Source: Clostridia bacterium
GTDB taxonomy: Bacteria; Bacillota; Clostridia; Oscillospirales; CAG-272
Direction of reading: 5' to 3'
NCBI GenBank assembly: GCA_017408585.1
Contig: JAFQUJ010000007.1
Coordinates: 31,053 to 95,052 of the forward strand
Length of the DNA: 64,000 bases
Within the stretch, counting starts at the first letter, position 1; every line of letters starts with the position of its first letter. This document shows, one piece after another, positions 9,879 to 17,839 of the stretch. A program made the position numbers and the translations under genes. The notes below the pieces were generated by a model. That model was given only the letters and a program-made list of their open reading frames with translations. It searched no databases and was not told the origin of the DNA.

Positions 9879-10670
9879 ATGACCACAGAAACCGGATATT
9901 CCCACATATCAAGTGCAAACTGTATTCTTTACAGAGGCTATTACTATGACTTTGAAACTCAATATTATTACCTCAATGCAAGATATTATGACCCATATAC
10001 CAAGAGATTTATTAGTGCGGATAGCATAATCTCAGGTGTTGGTGGAAATACAAACGGTTATAACCTGTATGTATATTGCTTTGATAATCCAATTATGTAC
10101 TCGGACTCCTGTGGTAGTTGGCCAACAAAGGAAGAATTTCAAGCGTGGTGGAAAGAATCAAAAAGCGATGTTGTAGATAATTTTGAAAAAGCTGGAGAAT
10201 TCTTTAAAAAGATCATAGAGGGAATTGTTGTTTTTGGTTACAATATGGACCAAGATTCAAGAAATTTTGACATCAATAATAAGAGTTATGAGGTTGTAAA
10301 AGAAGCACATTATATATCCTCATATGATGGTACACTAGTTATAAAGTTGCCCATTGGAGGCAATGCGTTTTCATATGGTGCAATATTCGCAGGTGACATT
10401 TCTGAAATTGATCTAAAACACGAATACGGGCATTATAAGCAATTTAAAGAAATAGGATTGAAAAAATACACATTGTATGTTGCCCTTCCTTCTTTATATG
10501 GATATTGGAGTGGTGTAGATTATGATGACTATTATTCTCAACCATGGGAATATGGTGCAGATTTATATGGTGAAATTACAGAGCTTAGAAAAGATAAAAA
10601 TCTTGAAGCTTATCCTTACCGGGTCAATTCTCGACAAATATATGAGTCATATTGGAGGTTAGTTAAGTGA
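9879..10670 (+). CDS. Orphan RHS 3' cassette with HEXXH metallopeptidase-like tip
   Basis: The encoded 263 residues open with the end of an RHS core (YRGYYYDFETQYYYLNARYYDP...NPIMYSDSCGS, residues ~19-85) and continue into a different tip from the main RHS gene. The tip carries HEYGH (181-185) and, 38 residues on, PWEYGAD (Glu224). That is the arrangement of a zincin metallopeptidase with a third Glu ligand. The RHS frame is open upstream of ATG 9879 to the end of repeat copy A (reading IYTEQGELAV...YDAWG), with no start codon or good ribosome-binding site there. I therefore read it as a displaced, probably silent C-terminal module. It overlaps the next gene by 4 nt, so the pair moves together. 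Confidence 0.8.
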   Translation: MTTETGYSHISSANCILYRGYYYDFETQYYYLNARYYDPYTKRFISADSIISGVGGNTNGYNLYVYCFDNPIMYSDSCGSWPTKEEFQAWWKESKSDVVDNFEKAGEFFKKIIEGIVVFGYNMDQDSRNFDINNKSYEVVKEAHYISSYDGTLVIKLPIGGNAFSYGAIFAGDISEIDLKHEYGHYKQFKEIGLKKYTLYVALPSLYGYWSGVDYDDYYSQPWEYGADLYGEITELRKDKNLEAYPYRVNSRQIYESYWRLVK

Positions 10671-11386
10671 AAAGCTTTTTTAAAGCAAGAATGCTTATTA
10701 TAATTGTTTTATTGATTTTTCTGTTGGGGTGCTCTGGTACCAGAAGCCCGTATTCTGTTGTTTGTAATAATCAGCTTTTTTACAACACAAACAGATGGTG
10801 TGAACTTACTGTAGTATCAAAGGATAACTATGGCAGGGAGTTGTTTTGTTGGGATTTTTCAGTCGATTATGTTTACATGATATGCAGAGTAATATCAGAT
10901 GAAAATTCGGTTGCTGTTTATGATATGGATTGTTATATTATGTCAGACAAAGAATTAGATCCCAATAGTGAAACGCTTCAAAAGTTAAAGATTATAAATG
11001 ACTGGGACAATGAGATAAATGCTCAAAAAGAAGTTAAATACAGTCTTGAAGAAAGCTATGATTATTGGCTTTCCGACAAGATGTCAGGGGTTGTCTGGAA
11101 TATGATAGGATTCGAATATGATAACTTTACATATGAAAGTATTGTTACTCCTAATGGCAATGTGATTTTTTCAATAACGCCTGCAAAGGTTGTTGGTGAA
11201 TATCCTGGAACTCCCATTCTAGGACCGAGTATAATGGTTGCTTTTAATGAAAAATCTGAAATAATCAACAAAATGGAACTTGAAGGCGAATATGTTGAAT
11301 GGAAAGAACAAATTAGGGAATTTAAGAAAGTAGTGGATGAAGAACAAGGAGTGGAGACAGAGGACGATTCTGTGTCTGAGCAGTAA
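10667..11386 (+). CDS. Lipoprotein, candidate immunity protein of the HEXXH cassette
   Basis: 239 residues starting at GTG, which overlaps the previous stop (GTGA); GGAGG lies 8 nt upstream. The N-terminus is a lipoprotein signal (hydrophobic residues ~9-20, lipobox LLGC), so the protein should sit on the outer membrane face, where it could neutralise an incoming protease tip. No family is recognised. Its last ~12 codons (GVETEDDSVSEQ) lie inside repeat copy B, so the repeat supplies the natural or replaced C-terminus. The immunity role is inferred from position and translational overlap. Confidence 0.75.
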   Translation: MKSFFKARMLIIIVLLIFLLGCSGTRSPYSVVCNNQLFYNTNRWCELTVVSKDNYGRELFCWDFSVDYVYMICRVISDENSVAVYDMDCYIMSDKELDPNSETLQKLKIINDWDNEINAQKEVKYSLEESYDYWLSDKMSGVVWNMIGFEYDNFTYESIVTPNGNVIFSITPAKVVGEYPGTPILGPSIMVAFNEKSEIINKMELEGEYVEWKEQIREFKKVVDEEQGVETEDDSVSEQ

Positions 11387-11433
11387 AAAAGAATAAGGGG
11401 TAGGAAACTACCCCCTATTCAAAACTAAATATA
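11354..11433 (+). repeat. RHS-cassette boundary repeat, copy B
   Basis: Same order as copy A: a GAGACA...TGTCTG head, an A-rich spacer, the GGGGTAG-GAAA-CTACCCC hairpin and a tail ending ACTAAATATA. The head overlaps the 3' end of the lipoprotein gene. RHS coding homology resumes immediately after it, reading IYAEDG, at the same codon position as after copy A. Confidence 0.9.
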
Positions 11434-11521
11434 CGCAGAAGATGGCACAGAAATCGGTGGATATACCTATAACGCATGGGGAGAGCTACGCTCCCTATGG
11501 TCGCAAACAGGCTATGCTGAC

Positions 11522-12271
11522 TTGATTGAGTCAAATCCATTCCGTTACAGAGGCTACTATTACGATACCGAAACAGGCTACTATTATCTTAATTCAAGAT
11601 ATTATGACCCACAGGTAAAGAGGTTTATTAGTCCGGATAATCTAAATTATCTCGGAGCTAATGGCGATTTGAATAGCTATAACCTCTATGCTTATTGTAG
11701 TAATAATCCTGTGATGTATGTTGATCCGATGGGAACGGCGATAGGTGGTGCTGCTTTGCTCGGCATAGGTGCAAAGCTTGTAGGCGTTATATCAGCTGCA
11801 TTACCGGTTGTTGCAGTAGTTGCAGTAGTTGCGATAGCGGTAGTTGCAATTGTATTGATTGCAAATGAAATTGAAGAGGCACCAACTCTTGAAATCGCTC
11901 AGGAAGATGTTGACAAAATAAACCAAAATCATCCGGGCGAATATACCGTTTATAGTTTGGTTGATCCGCATACTAACGAGATAAAATATGTTGGACGAAC
12001 GAAAAATTATGAGGCAAGAATGAATCAACATAAAAAAAGCGAAAAAACAAAAGATTTGATTCCAAAACATCGAATAGACAATTTAGACTATTCTACGGCG
12101 AGAGGAATGGAACAATTTGGAATCGTATATTACAATATGCTTGAGTTAGGAAGAAATTCAATAAACGGAGTTAGTCCTAAAAACAAGAATCGTAGCGTTT
12201 ATTTAAGAGTTGCATACGATTATCTTTATAATATAACAACGAATGAGTGGTACAATATTTTTGGAGTGTGA
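11522..12271 (+). CDS. Orphan RHS 3' cassette with GIY-YIG nuclease-like tip
   Basis: 249 residues counted from a TTG that is probably not a real start; the RHS frame is open upstream to repeat copy B (IYAEDGTEIGGYTYNAWGE). Residues ~1-72 are an RHS core end (NPFRYRGYYYDTETG...NPVMYVDPMG). A Gly/Ala/Val hydrophobic stretch follows at ~75-115. The tip from ~138 reads YTVYSLVDP...IKYVGRT...ARMNQH, the pattern of the GIY-YIG endonuclease fold. Such tips are known among polymorphic toxins and would cut nucleic acid in the target cell. With no start signal, the module is likely expressed only after recombination onto a full RHS gene. Confidence 0.8.
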   Translation: MIESNPFRYRGYYYDTETGYYYLNSRYYDPQVKRFISPDNLNYLGANGDLNSYNLYAYCSNNPVMYVDPMGTAIGGAALLGIGAKLVGVISAALPVVAVVAVVAIAVVAIVLIANEIEEAPTLEIAQEDVDKINQNHPGEYTVYSLVDPHTNEIKYVGRTKNYEARMNQHKKSEKTKDLIPKHRIDNLDYSTARGMEQFGIVYYNMLELGRNSINGVSPKNKNRSVYLRVAYDYLYNITTNEWYNIFGV

Positions 12272-12276
12272 TAATT

Positions 12277-13161
12277 ATGAGTGAAATTTTTAGCATTTAC
12301 GATTTTGATGTTGTTTGTGACATTGATGCAGAATACGATTCCGAGTATGATGCACAAGGCTTTATTAAACACATAGAAGAAAATTATAAAGCAGAAATAG
12401 CAGATGACGACGATATGCCCTTGGTATATATAGGAATATGCGTAACATTGAACAAAAGAAATATTCCAATTCCGGACGAGCTTAAAGTGGTTGTTTCTAA
12501 GCTATTAAAAAGCAAGGGTCTTGTTGAAAGAATAAGAGAAGACGAGGAATATTTTAAGAGCTTCAAAAAGTGGAGAACCAAATTTTTAAAAGCAATTGAA
12601 AAAAACGAGTCATTGGAAACCGAATTTGTAAAGTATGTTTCTCCGTTTACTAATTGGCGAGAAAATGATGTCTATATGGTTGACATCACTGAATCCCCTG
12701 ACGAAGAAAGATATGTTTTTATAAGGGTAGTAGAAATAAGAGAAGAAAAAACAAAATACTACCCACAAATATATCTTTTTATTATGCCTGATTTTTCAAG
12801 CAATTTTGGAATTGATACCTTGGATGAAATAGTGTATTTGCCGGTATCTGTAAGATTTGATTGCCGAGGATTATATGATTATCTGTACGAGTTAGTTGAT
12901 GACGCTTTAAGAAAAAGTTGCGAAAAAGAAATAAAGTATGTTGGCAATTATCAATTAAAAGACCCCCAAAACTTGATAGACCTGAGAAAAAGCTCATATC
13001 GTGCACGGTTTCTGTTGGAAGAAATTACAAATGAACGCTTAGAAAGAATAAACCTTAAAATCTTAAAAAGGATGCAAACAGGAGACATCGTTGGAGGAGG
13101 AGAAAGCCTCTTTGAAGCATTGGAACGGGAAAAGGCAGAAAGGGAAAAGAAAGCGGAGTAA
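12277..13161 (+). CDS. Candidate immunity protein of the GIY-YIG cassette
   Basis: 294 residues, highly charged (Glu, Lys, Asp), with no signal peptide or membrane segment, so cytoplasmic as expected for immunity to a nuclease tip. ATG 12277 is preferred over an in-frame ATG at 12247 because GGAG lies 10 nt upstream and the start then falls 5 nt after the cassette stop. It belongs to no family I recognise. The C-terminus is a Lys/Glu helix (EALEREKAEREKKAE). Repeat copy C begins 12 nt after its stop. Confidence 0.75.
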   Translation: MSEIFSIYDFDVVCDIDAEYDSEYDAQGFIKHIEENYKAEIADDDDMPLVYIGICVTLNKRNIPIPDELKVVVSKLLKSKGLVERIREDEEYFKSFKKWRTKFLKAIEKNESLETEFVKYVSPFTNWRENDVYMVDITESPDEERYVFIRVVEIREEKTKYYPQIYLFIMPDFSSNFGIDTLDEIVYLPVSVRFDCRGLYDYLYELVDDALRKSCEKEIKYVGNYQLKDPQNLIDLRKSSYRARFLLEEITNERLERINLKILKRMQTGDIVGGGESLFEALEREKAEREKKAE

Positions 13162-13173
13162 AGAACATACAAG

Positions 13174-13239
13174 GCAGACAGGGGACGGTTCTGTGTCTCC
13201 AAATTAAAAAAGGATAAGGGGTAGGAAACTACCCCTTAT
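13174..13239 (+). repeat. RHS-cassette boundary repeat, copy C
   Basis: Head AGACAGGGGACGGTTCTGTGTCT, A-rich spacer and the same GGGGTAG-GAAA-CTACCCC hairpin, here followed by TTATTTTT so that it resembles a terminator. The CAAAACTAAATATA tail of copies A and B is missing, and a different RHS remnant follows directly. Confidence 0.88.
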
Positions 13240-13266
13240 TTTTATGACGAAATGGGCAATCCAACA
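13240..13266 (+). pseudogene. RHS repeat remnant
   Basis: Right after repeat copy C the sequence reads (F)YDEMGNPTN, matching YDEIGNPTE of the main RHS protein at both DNA and protein level (compare ~8055-8080). It then runs into a terminator. It is the stump of another RHS gene at the end of the array. Confidence 0.6.
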
Positions 13267-13269
13267 AAT

Positions 13270-13297
13270 AAAAAGCCGAGAAAATTCTCGGCTTTTT
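13270..13297. terminator. Terminator at the end of the RHS array
   Basis: GCCGAGAA/TTCTCGGC stem between A5 and T5, able to serve both strands. It is identical in the stem to 61-88. The gene on the minus strand ends at 13320. Confidence 0.85.
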
Positions 13298-13319
13298 AAA
13301 TTGTCCTAATGCTAGTAGC

Positions 13320-14141
13320 TTAATAATAGAAGGCGTGATTTCCAATCTTGGTAAATAATGTTCCGTTTTTGCTAATCCAACTATTTGGAGCTTTTTTAGG
13401 GTTGACAAAATATAAGATTTTATTGCTTATCGAATACCCTTCAAGACAAATCTTAGCTGCAATAATGCTCTCGCTTGTAGGCTCATTGTAAATTGTTCCA
13501 TTAGAAGCAGGAGAGAACTGCACACCATATTTTTTGTCAAAAATTACCCCATAAATAGTATTTGGATAAGCCTTGGATTTCACACGATTTAAAATAACAT
13601 TACCCACTGCAATCTTGCCAAGCAATGGCTCGCCACGGCTCTCAGCGCTAATAATTCTAGCAAGCCAGTAAACCTCGTCAGAGCGATAATAGCTATCCCC
13701 CGACTTAATTGCGCCACTACCCTTGGTAATCAAAAATCCATGATAGCTGTTGTCCCATTTGATTTTTGCGTCAAACGCCTTGTAAAGAAGCAAAACGGGA
13801 GCATACATAATGCCACTACGCATATAAATAGGCTCATCAAAATATAAATATCGACCATTAGCCACTATGTAATTGCTACCGTCCTTGCAAGTCAAGCTCA
13901 GCTTGCTTGTCTTAATCGTAAGCGTGCGAGTAGAATAATCGTAGCTTACCTTAGCGCTAGCATCCATTGCGGTTGCGAACTTTCTAATACCCACATAAGT
14001 GGTATTATTTGTTACTTGAACATTTCCTGTGAATTTTTCTCCACCTATATAAACTCCAACGCCCGATGAGGCACTAGCCGAAATAGCGAATACCGACACC
14101 ATCGTTAAAACGAGCAATAGGATAGATATAGCCTTTTTCAA
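13320..14141 (-). CDS. SleB/CwlJ-type cell wall hydrolase with copper-amine-oxidase-like N-domain
   Basis: About 273 residues. A signal peptide (MKKAISILLLV...SASA) is followed by a stalk domain like the N-terminal domain of copper amine oxidase (residues ~25-135). The C-terminal hydrolase_2 domain (~155-273) begins LARIISAESRGEPLLGKIAVGNVILNRV, with the catalytic Glu in SAESRG. This family degrades spore cortex or vegetative peptidoglycan, and the protein should be exported. I chose TTG 14141 because AAAGGA lies 6 nt upstream; ATG 14159 is in frame but has no ribosome-binding site. It has its own promoter at 14208-14236. Family confidence is high; whether it acts in germination or growth is not decidable here. 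Confidence 0.88.
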   Translation of the reverse strand: MKKAISILLLVLTMVSVFAISASASSGVGVYIGGEKFTGNVQVTNNTTYVGIRKFATAMDASAKVSYDYSTRTLTIKTSKLSLTCKDGSNYIVANGRYLYFDEPIYMRSGIMYAPVLLLYKAFDAKIKWDNSYHGFLITKGSGAIKSGDSYYRSDEVYWLARIISAESRGEPLLGKIAVGNVILNRVKSKAYPNTIYGVIFDKKYGVQFSPASNGTIYNEPTSESIIAAKICLEGYSISNKILYFVNPKKAPNSWISKNGTLFTKIGNHAFYY

Positions 14142-14207
14142 ACAACATCCTTTCTTCATAGTATACTAGATAAACAAATTTGTAAAATCGCGACAATTTA
14201 CGATATT

Positions 14208-14236
14208 ATTGTAGCATATGCCAAAGAATAAATCAA
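14208..14236 (-). promoter_or_regulatory. Sigma-A promoter of the SleB-type gene
   Basis: On the minus strand TTGATT, a 17-nt spacer ending in TGC, then TACAAT. The leader before the start codon is about 65 nt. Confidence 0.7.
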
Positions 14237-14260
14237 CGAACAATATCTGCCAAAAAAACC

Positions 14261-14301
14261 AAAACAGACCACCTTGTGTAACAAAAGATGGTCTGTTTTT
14301 T
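14261..14301 (-). terminator. Terminator of the SpoVB-like gene
   Basis: AACAGACCA paired with TGGTCTGTT, extended by CTT/AAG, with T-rich flanks on both sides. On the minus strand it follows the flippase stop by about 14 nt. Confidence 0.75.
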
Positions 14302-14314
14302 AAAACCAAGCCTC

Positions 14315-15832
14315 TTAGTCAAGCAAAAGAGAGCGTCCCCATTCAATATCCTCGCGTGATATAGCGCCTATTACCCGGGAAATAATAATGTATAAAATTG
14401 CGCTTATACCAATCTCTAAGAAAACAGCCCCCTTGCCATAAGCGATAATCCCAAAAATTGCGGTCATAATGTTGAAATCAAATAAAAACCGAACAATAAC
14501 AGTTGATAAAATTATGCTAACAAGAGGCTTTAAAATCCATTTTACAATAGGCGTTTTCACCCCTGTCAAATTGAGCAATCTCATAATGCTAAAGCTCGTA
14601 TTAAATAGCTCTGTTATGAAAATTATAACCACATACCCCGAGATTCCCATTTTTGGAAGTAAAATTACAATCAGCAAAAGACTAATAAGCGAGTCGCTGA
14701 TATTTACCCTCATTGTGTAAATCTGCTCGCCCAAGCCCTTTAACATTGCGTCAACCGCCCCGTCAAGATACATAAGCGGAATTAATGGCGCTAAGAGCCG
14801 AATGTATTCTCCCGCCTCGTGACTACCATAAAGATAAAGCCCAATCTCGTGCGAAAACGAAACAAAAATACCGCTAACGCCAACCGAGAACAAAAGAGAT
14901 AGAGCAAAAACCCTCGAAACAATGTATCTAATGCGCGCGTAGCTCCCCTTAGCATATGCCTCTGATAGCTCAGGCACAAGAAGCGACGAAAATGCTCCAA
15001 GCATCGCACTAGGAAAAAACAAGAGCGGAATAACCATTCCGTGTAAAACTCCATAAGAGGCAATAGACGCCTCATATCCCAGACCACACCGACGCAAGCC
15101 CCAAGGAATGGCAAGATGCTCAAGCGTAGAAAGCGCACTTCTTGCATAAGCGCTAATTGCAACAGGCAACGATATCTTGCAAATTTCGCCAACCGTTTCG
15201 CTCGTATTTTCGACACATCTTGCACAATTTCCACTCTTTAAATCAAAAAGGCACAAAATTCCCGAAAGAGTAGCACTTAAAAGCTCGCTTATTACCCCAC
15301 CGCCAATCACCGCTAAAATGGCATTTTCAAGCCCCGCAGGCGCTAAAAGCGCAAGTAAATACGCAACAATTCCAAGCCTGATTCCTTGCTCCAAAAACTG
15401 AACAATTACATTTTTGTAAACTCTCCTTGTAGCGCAAAAATATCCATTGATTGCGCTTGATATGGATATGGCGGGCAACGAAATAGCAAAAAGCTTAATC
15501 GACCGAATGACACGCACATCTCCGAGGATTTTTTCGCCGATAACACCCGAAAACGAGAACAAAATAGCAAATGCGAGTGCCGAAAAGCCAAGGCAATAAA
15601 GAATAGCGCCTCGCATGATTTTGCCACCACGCCCCTCGCCCTTTGCCAAATCTATTGAAACGAGCCTTACCACCGCCAAATTAATGCCCGAGCACGCAAA
15701 GGTGATGGCAAAGCCATAAATTCCCGAAACGAGCGTCAAAAGTCCCATGCCCTCAGCGCCGATTTTCGACGAAACATGTGCGTTAAACGCCACACCAATC
15801 GCCCTTAATATAAGTGAACCGCACCCAAGCAA
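14315..15832 (-). CDS. SpoVB-like polysaccharide/lipid flippase (MOP superfamily)
   Basis: A 505-residue integral membrane protein with about 14 hydrophobic segments. Its N-terminal pattern (LILRAIG...AEGMGLLTLVSGIYGF) and length match the SpoVB/MurJ-like branch of MATE-type flippases. In spore formers SpoVB is needed for cortex peptidoglycan synthesis and is thought to move lipid-linked precursors across the membrane. The first permitted start is TTG 15832, but the frame stays open upstream for 11 codons (TGLKNTFSNAL) and these look like the family's usual N-terminus (KNTF...). No ATG, GTG or TTG occurs in that extension, so the true start is uncertain. It is divergent from tcdA. Confidence 0.85.
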   Translation of the reverse strand: MLGCGSLILRAIGVAFNAHVSSKIGAEGMGLLTLVSGIYGFAITFACSGINLAVVRLVSIDLAKGEGRGGKIMRGAILYCLGFSALAFAILFSFSGVIGEKILGDVRVIRSIKLFAISLPAISISSAINGYFCATRRVYKNVIVQFLEQGIRLGIVAYLLALLAPAGLENAILAVIGGGVISELLSATLSGILCLFDLKSGNCARCVENTSETVGEICKISLPVAISAYARSALSTLEHLAIPWGLRRCGLGYEASIASYGVLHGMVIPLLFFPSAMLGAFSSLLVPELSEAYAKGSYARIRYIVSRVFALSLLFSVGVSGIFVSFSHEIGLYLYGSHEAGEYIRLLAPLIPLMYLDGAVDAMLKGLGEQIYTMRVNISDSLISLLLIVILLPKMGISGYVVIIFITELFNTSFSIMRLLNLTGVKTPIVKWILKPLVSIILSTVIVRFLFDFNIMTAIFGIIAYGKGAVFLEIGISAILYIIISRVIGAISREDIEWGRSLLLD

Positions 15833-15929
15833 AAGCGCATTGAAAAAGTATTTTTTAGCCCTGTTTATTTAAAATCACCACACAATCACTAAAATATATG
15901 AGCGCAAATTTACAAAAATTCAATAAAAA

Positions 15930-15958
15930 TTGACTTTTTGTCAAAAGTGTGTTATTAT
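15930..15958 (+). promoter_or_regulatory. Sigma-A promoter of tcdA
   Basis: TTGACT, 17-nt spacer, TATTAT; the transcript would start about 25 nt before the GTG start codon. Confidence 0.78.
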
Positions 15959-15988
15959 TACTATTAGTAAATAAAAGGAGAGAAAACG

Positions 15989-16693
15989 GTGGAAGAGCTT
16001 TCAAGAACTCAAATGCTCCTGGGCTACGATAAGGTACAAGAGCTTCAAAATAAAAAAGTGATTGTCTTTGGAATAGGTGGAGTTGGCGGATATGTGTGCG
16101 AGGCGCTTTGCCGAAGCGGAGTCGGCACAATAGATATAGTGGATAACGATAAGGTATCCTTGTCAAATATAAATCGTCAAATAATTGCCCTTCATTCAAG
16201 TGTTGGCGAGTATAAAACAGAGGTAATGAAAAAAAGAATGCTCGACATAAATCCGAGCGTTAGTGTAAACGCCTTCAATACCTTCTATACCCCCGAAACT
16301 GCCGACCAATTCGACCTTTCAAAATATGACTACATAGTTGACGCAATCGATACGGTAAGCGGTAAAATAGAGCTGGTAATGCAGGCTGAAAAATATAATA
16401 TTCCAATAATTTCCTCAATGGGCGCAGGTAATAAGCTGGACCCTACCGCCTTTAAGGTGAGCGATATTTATAAAACCTCGGTTTGCCCACTTGCAAGAGT
16501 AATGCGTGCAGAGCTCAAAAAAAGAGGGGTAAAACGCTTGAAGGTCGTTTATTCCGAGGAAAAGCCCATCACACCACAAATACCCGAGGAAATGAAAAAT
16601 CTCCCCAAAATCCCACCTGCATCGTGCGCGTTTATTCCGTCAGTTGTAGGCTTAATTGTCGCAAGTGAGGTAATCAAGGATTTAATCAAATAA
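15989..16693 (+). CDS. tcdA: tRNA threonylcarbamoyladenosine dehydratase
   Basis: 234 residues of the E1/ThiF-like superfamily. The ATP-binding motif GIGGVGGYVCEAL is at ~27-39, the DNDKVSLSNINRQ segment at ~50-62, and the C-terminal Cys-Pro segment (SVCPLARVMR) typical of TcdA/CsdL follows. TcdA uses ATP to cyclise t6A37 in ANN-decoding tRNAs to ct6A in the cytoplasm. The start is GTG with AAGGAG 8 nt upstream. It is a single-gene unit with its own promoter and a terminator at 16700-16729. MoeB/ThiF are less likely because the C-terminal region and length fit TcdA. Confidence 0.92.
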   Translation: MEELSRTQMLLGYDKVQELQNKKVIVFGIGGVGGYVCEALCRSGVGTIDIVDNDKVSLSNINRQIIALHSSVGEYKTEVMKKRMLDINPSVSVNAFNTFYTPETADQFDLSKYDYIVDAIDTVSGKIELVMQAEKYNIPIISSMGAGNKLDPTAFKVSDIYKTSVCPLARVMRAELKKRGVKRLKVVYSEEKPITPQIPEEMKNLPKIPPASCAFIPSVVGLIVASEVIKDLIK

Positions 16694-16699
16694 ATAAAA

Positions 16700-16729
16700 G
16701 CACTCTCCAAACGGAGAGTGCAATTTTTT
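16700..16729. terminator. Bidirectional terminator between convergent genes
   Basis: GCACTCTCC-AAAC-GGAGAGTGC stem-loop with A- and T-tracts on its two sides, between the tcdA stop and the convergent lipoprotein stop. Confidence 0.85.
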
Positions 16730-17720
16730 ACTTGTTAAATGTAGGAATTGAACTAACAGAAGAGCCCTTAAACCACGAAACAGTGTAGCTTATCTCGCCA
16801 TGAGATAAAAACTCTTGAGCCTTGCCGGCACGGTGTAGCTCGTGTAAATCCTTAGGAGAAACATCTCCTACAATCATAGCGGGAAGTCCTGTAAATACAG
16901 GATTGCTGTCGCTAAAATCCCAGTTATAAAAATCCGTTACATTGTAAACAATAGTAGCACTGTAAATGTTGCCATTTACTGTGAGATTTTTGATTTCGAT
17001 GCTCGTAAAGTAAGAGCCAACCGCAAATTTCCAATCTCCTGTGAGATTGTGGTGAACAACCTCTTCCTTTTGGAATACATTAATGCTCTCACCCTCAACA
17101 GCTAACGCCTCACAGGCACGAAGTGCTAAATTCAGCTCCTCGTTTCGAGTTTTCAAGGCGTTTTCGTCATTCAAAAATTCCTCGACATCAATTTCGTAAT
17201 CCTCACCGGAATTTTTAAGGAAATGCTCCATTAGCTTGCTTGCGTTTTTGTAATTCAAAATAGAACCGCCATTTTTGATAGCATTTGCACTTTTGATAGT
17301 AGAGCTTAGCTCCGATTCCGTGCAGGTCGCTCCCTTGCCATAGGTGTTCTTTGCGCTCGCCATCTGCCTTAGCCTGTCATACGACTCGGCAACAGACGAA
17401 ATCGCACTTGAATATTGACCAAACTCAGTCAAGGGCTTGATTACCTCTGTTTCGCTTTCGCTCTCAGAGTCACTCTCATAGCCTTCGCCTTCCGTGCTTT
17501 CGCTCTCGGTAGCGCTCTCAATAGATGATTCCTCGCCTGAGGCACTCTCAATGGCTACCTCGCTCTTGCTTTCGGCTTCTGTGTTGCTACCGGACTCGCT
17601 TTCGCTTGCAGATACGGATTCCGTTTCGCTTTCGTTTGATATGGATTCATCATTATTATCACATGAAATACATGCTAAAATCATACAAAGAAGTAATATA
17701 AAAGCAGTAAGCCTTTTCAT
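16728..17720 (-). CDS. Lipoprotein with Ser/Glu-rich linker, unknown function
   Basis: 330 residues. A lipoprotein signal (MKRLTAFILLL...lipobox CISC at ~17-20) is followed by a ~75-residue low-complexity linker made of Ser/Glu/Ala/Thr repeats (SESES, ESATES), probably spanning the cell wall. A helical domain (~100-215) comes next, then a beta-rich C-terminus (~225-330; ITNLTVNGNIYSATIVYNV-like strands). I do not recognise a family. The promoter at 17754-17782 is strong and back-to-back with that of the dipeptidase gene. The repeat-rich linker DNA could vary in length between strains. Confidence 0.82.
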   Translation of the reverse strand: MKRLTAFILLLCMILACISCDNNDESISNESETESVSASESESGSNTEAESKSEVAIESASGEESSIESATESESTEGEGYESDSESESETEVIKPLTEFGQYSSAISSVAESYDRLRQMASAKNTYGKGATCTESELSSTIKSANAIKNGGSILNYKNASKLMEHFLKNSGEDYEIDVEEFLNDENALKTRNEELNLALRACEALAVEGESINVFQKEEVVHHNLTGDWKFAVGSYFTSIEIKNLTVNGNIYSATIVYNVTDFYNWDFSDSNPVFTGLPAMIVGDVSPKDLHELHRAGKAQEFLSHGEISYTVSWFKGSSVSSIPTFNK

Positions 17721-17753
17721 AAAAATATACCTCGTTTTTAATATTACTTAATT

Positions 17754-17782
17754 AGTATAACACATTTTTTCGAAAAAGTCAA
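17754..17782 (-). promoter_or_regulatory. Sigma-A promoter of the 16728-17720 lipoprotein
   Basis: Minus strand TTGACT, 17-nt spacer ending in TGT, TATACT (extended -10). Confidence 0.83.
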
Positions 17783-17792
17783 TAAAATATAC

Positions 17793-17822
17793 TTGAATAC
17801 CAAGTGATAGCTGTGATAGAAT
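17793..17822 (+). promoter_or_regulatory. Sigma-A promoter of the M24 peptidase gene
   Basis: TTGAAT, 18-nt spacer ending in TGA, TAGAAT. It is divergent from 17754-17782, the two -35 boxes being only 10 nt apart. Confidence 0.72.
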
Positions 17823-17839
17823 ACAATAGAGGTGATTTT

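Noticed and set aside
15930-15958. Sigma-E type promoter for the SpoVB-like gene in the tcdA intergenic region
   Set aside because: CATATATT occurs on the minus strand, but no matching -35 at 13-15 nt.
16728-17720. Ser/Glu repeat region as a tandem-repeat mobile element
   Set aside because: The repeats are irregular codon-level low complexity inside an intact gene.
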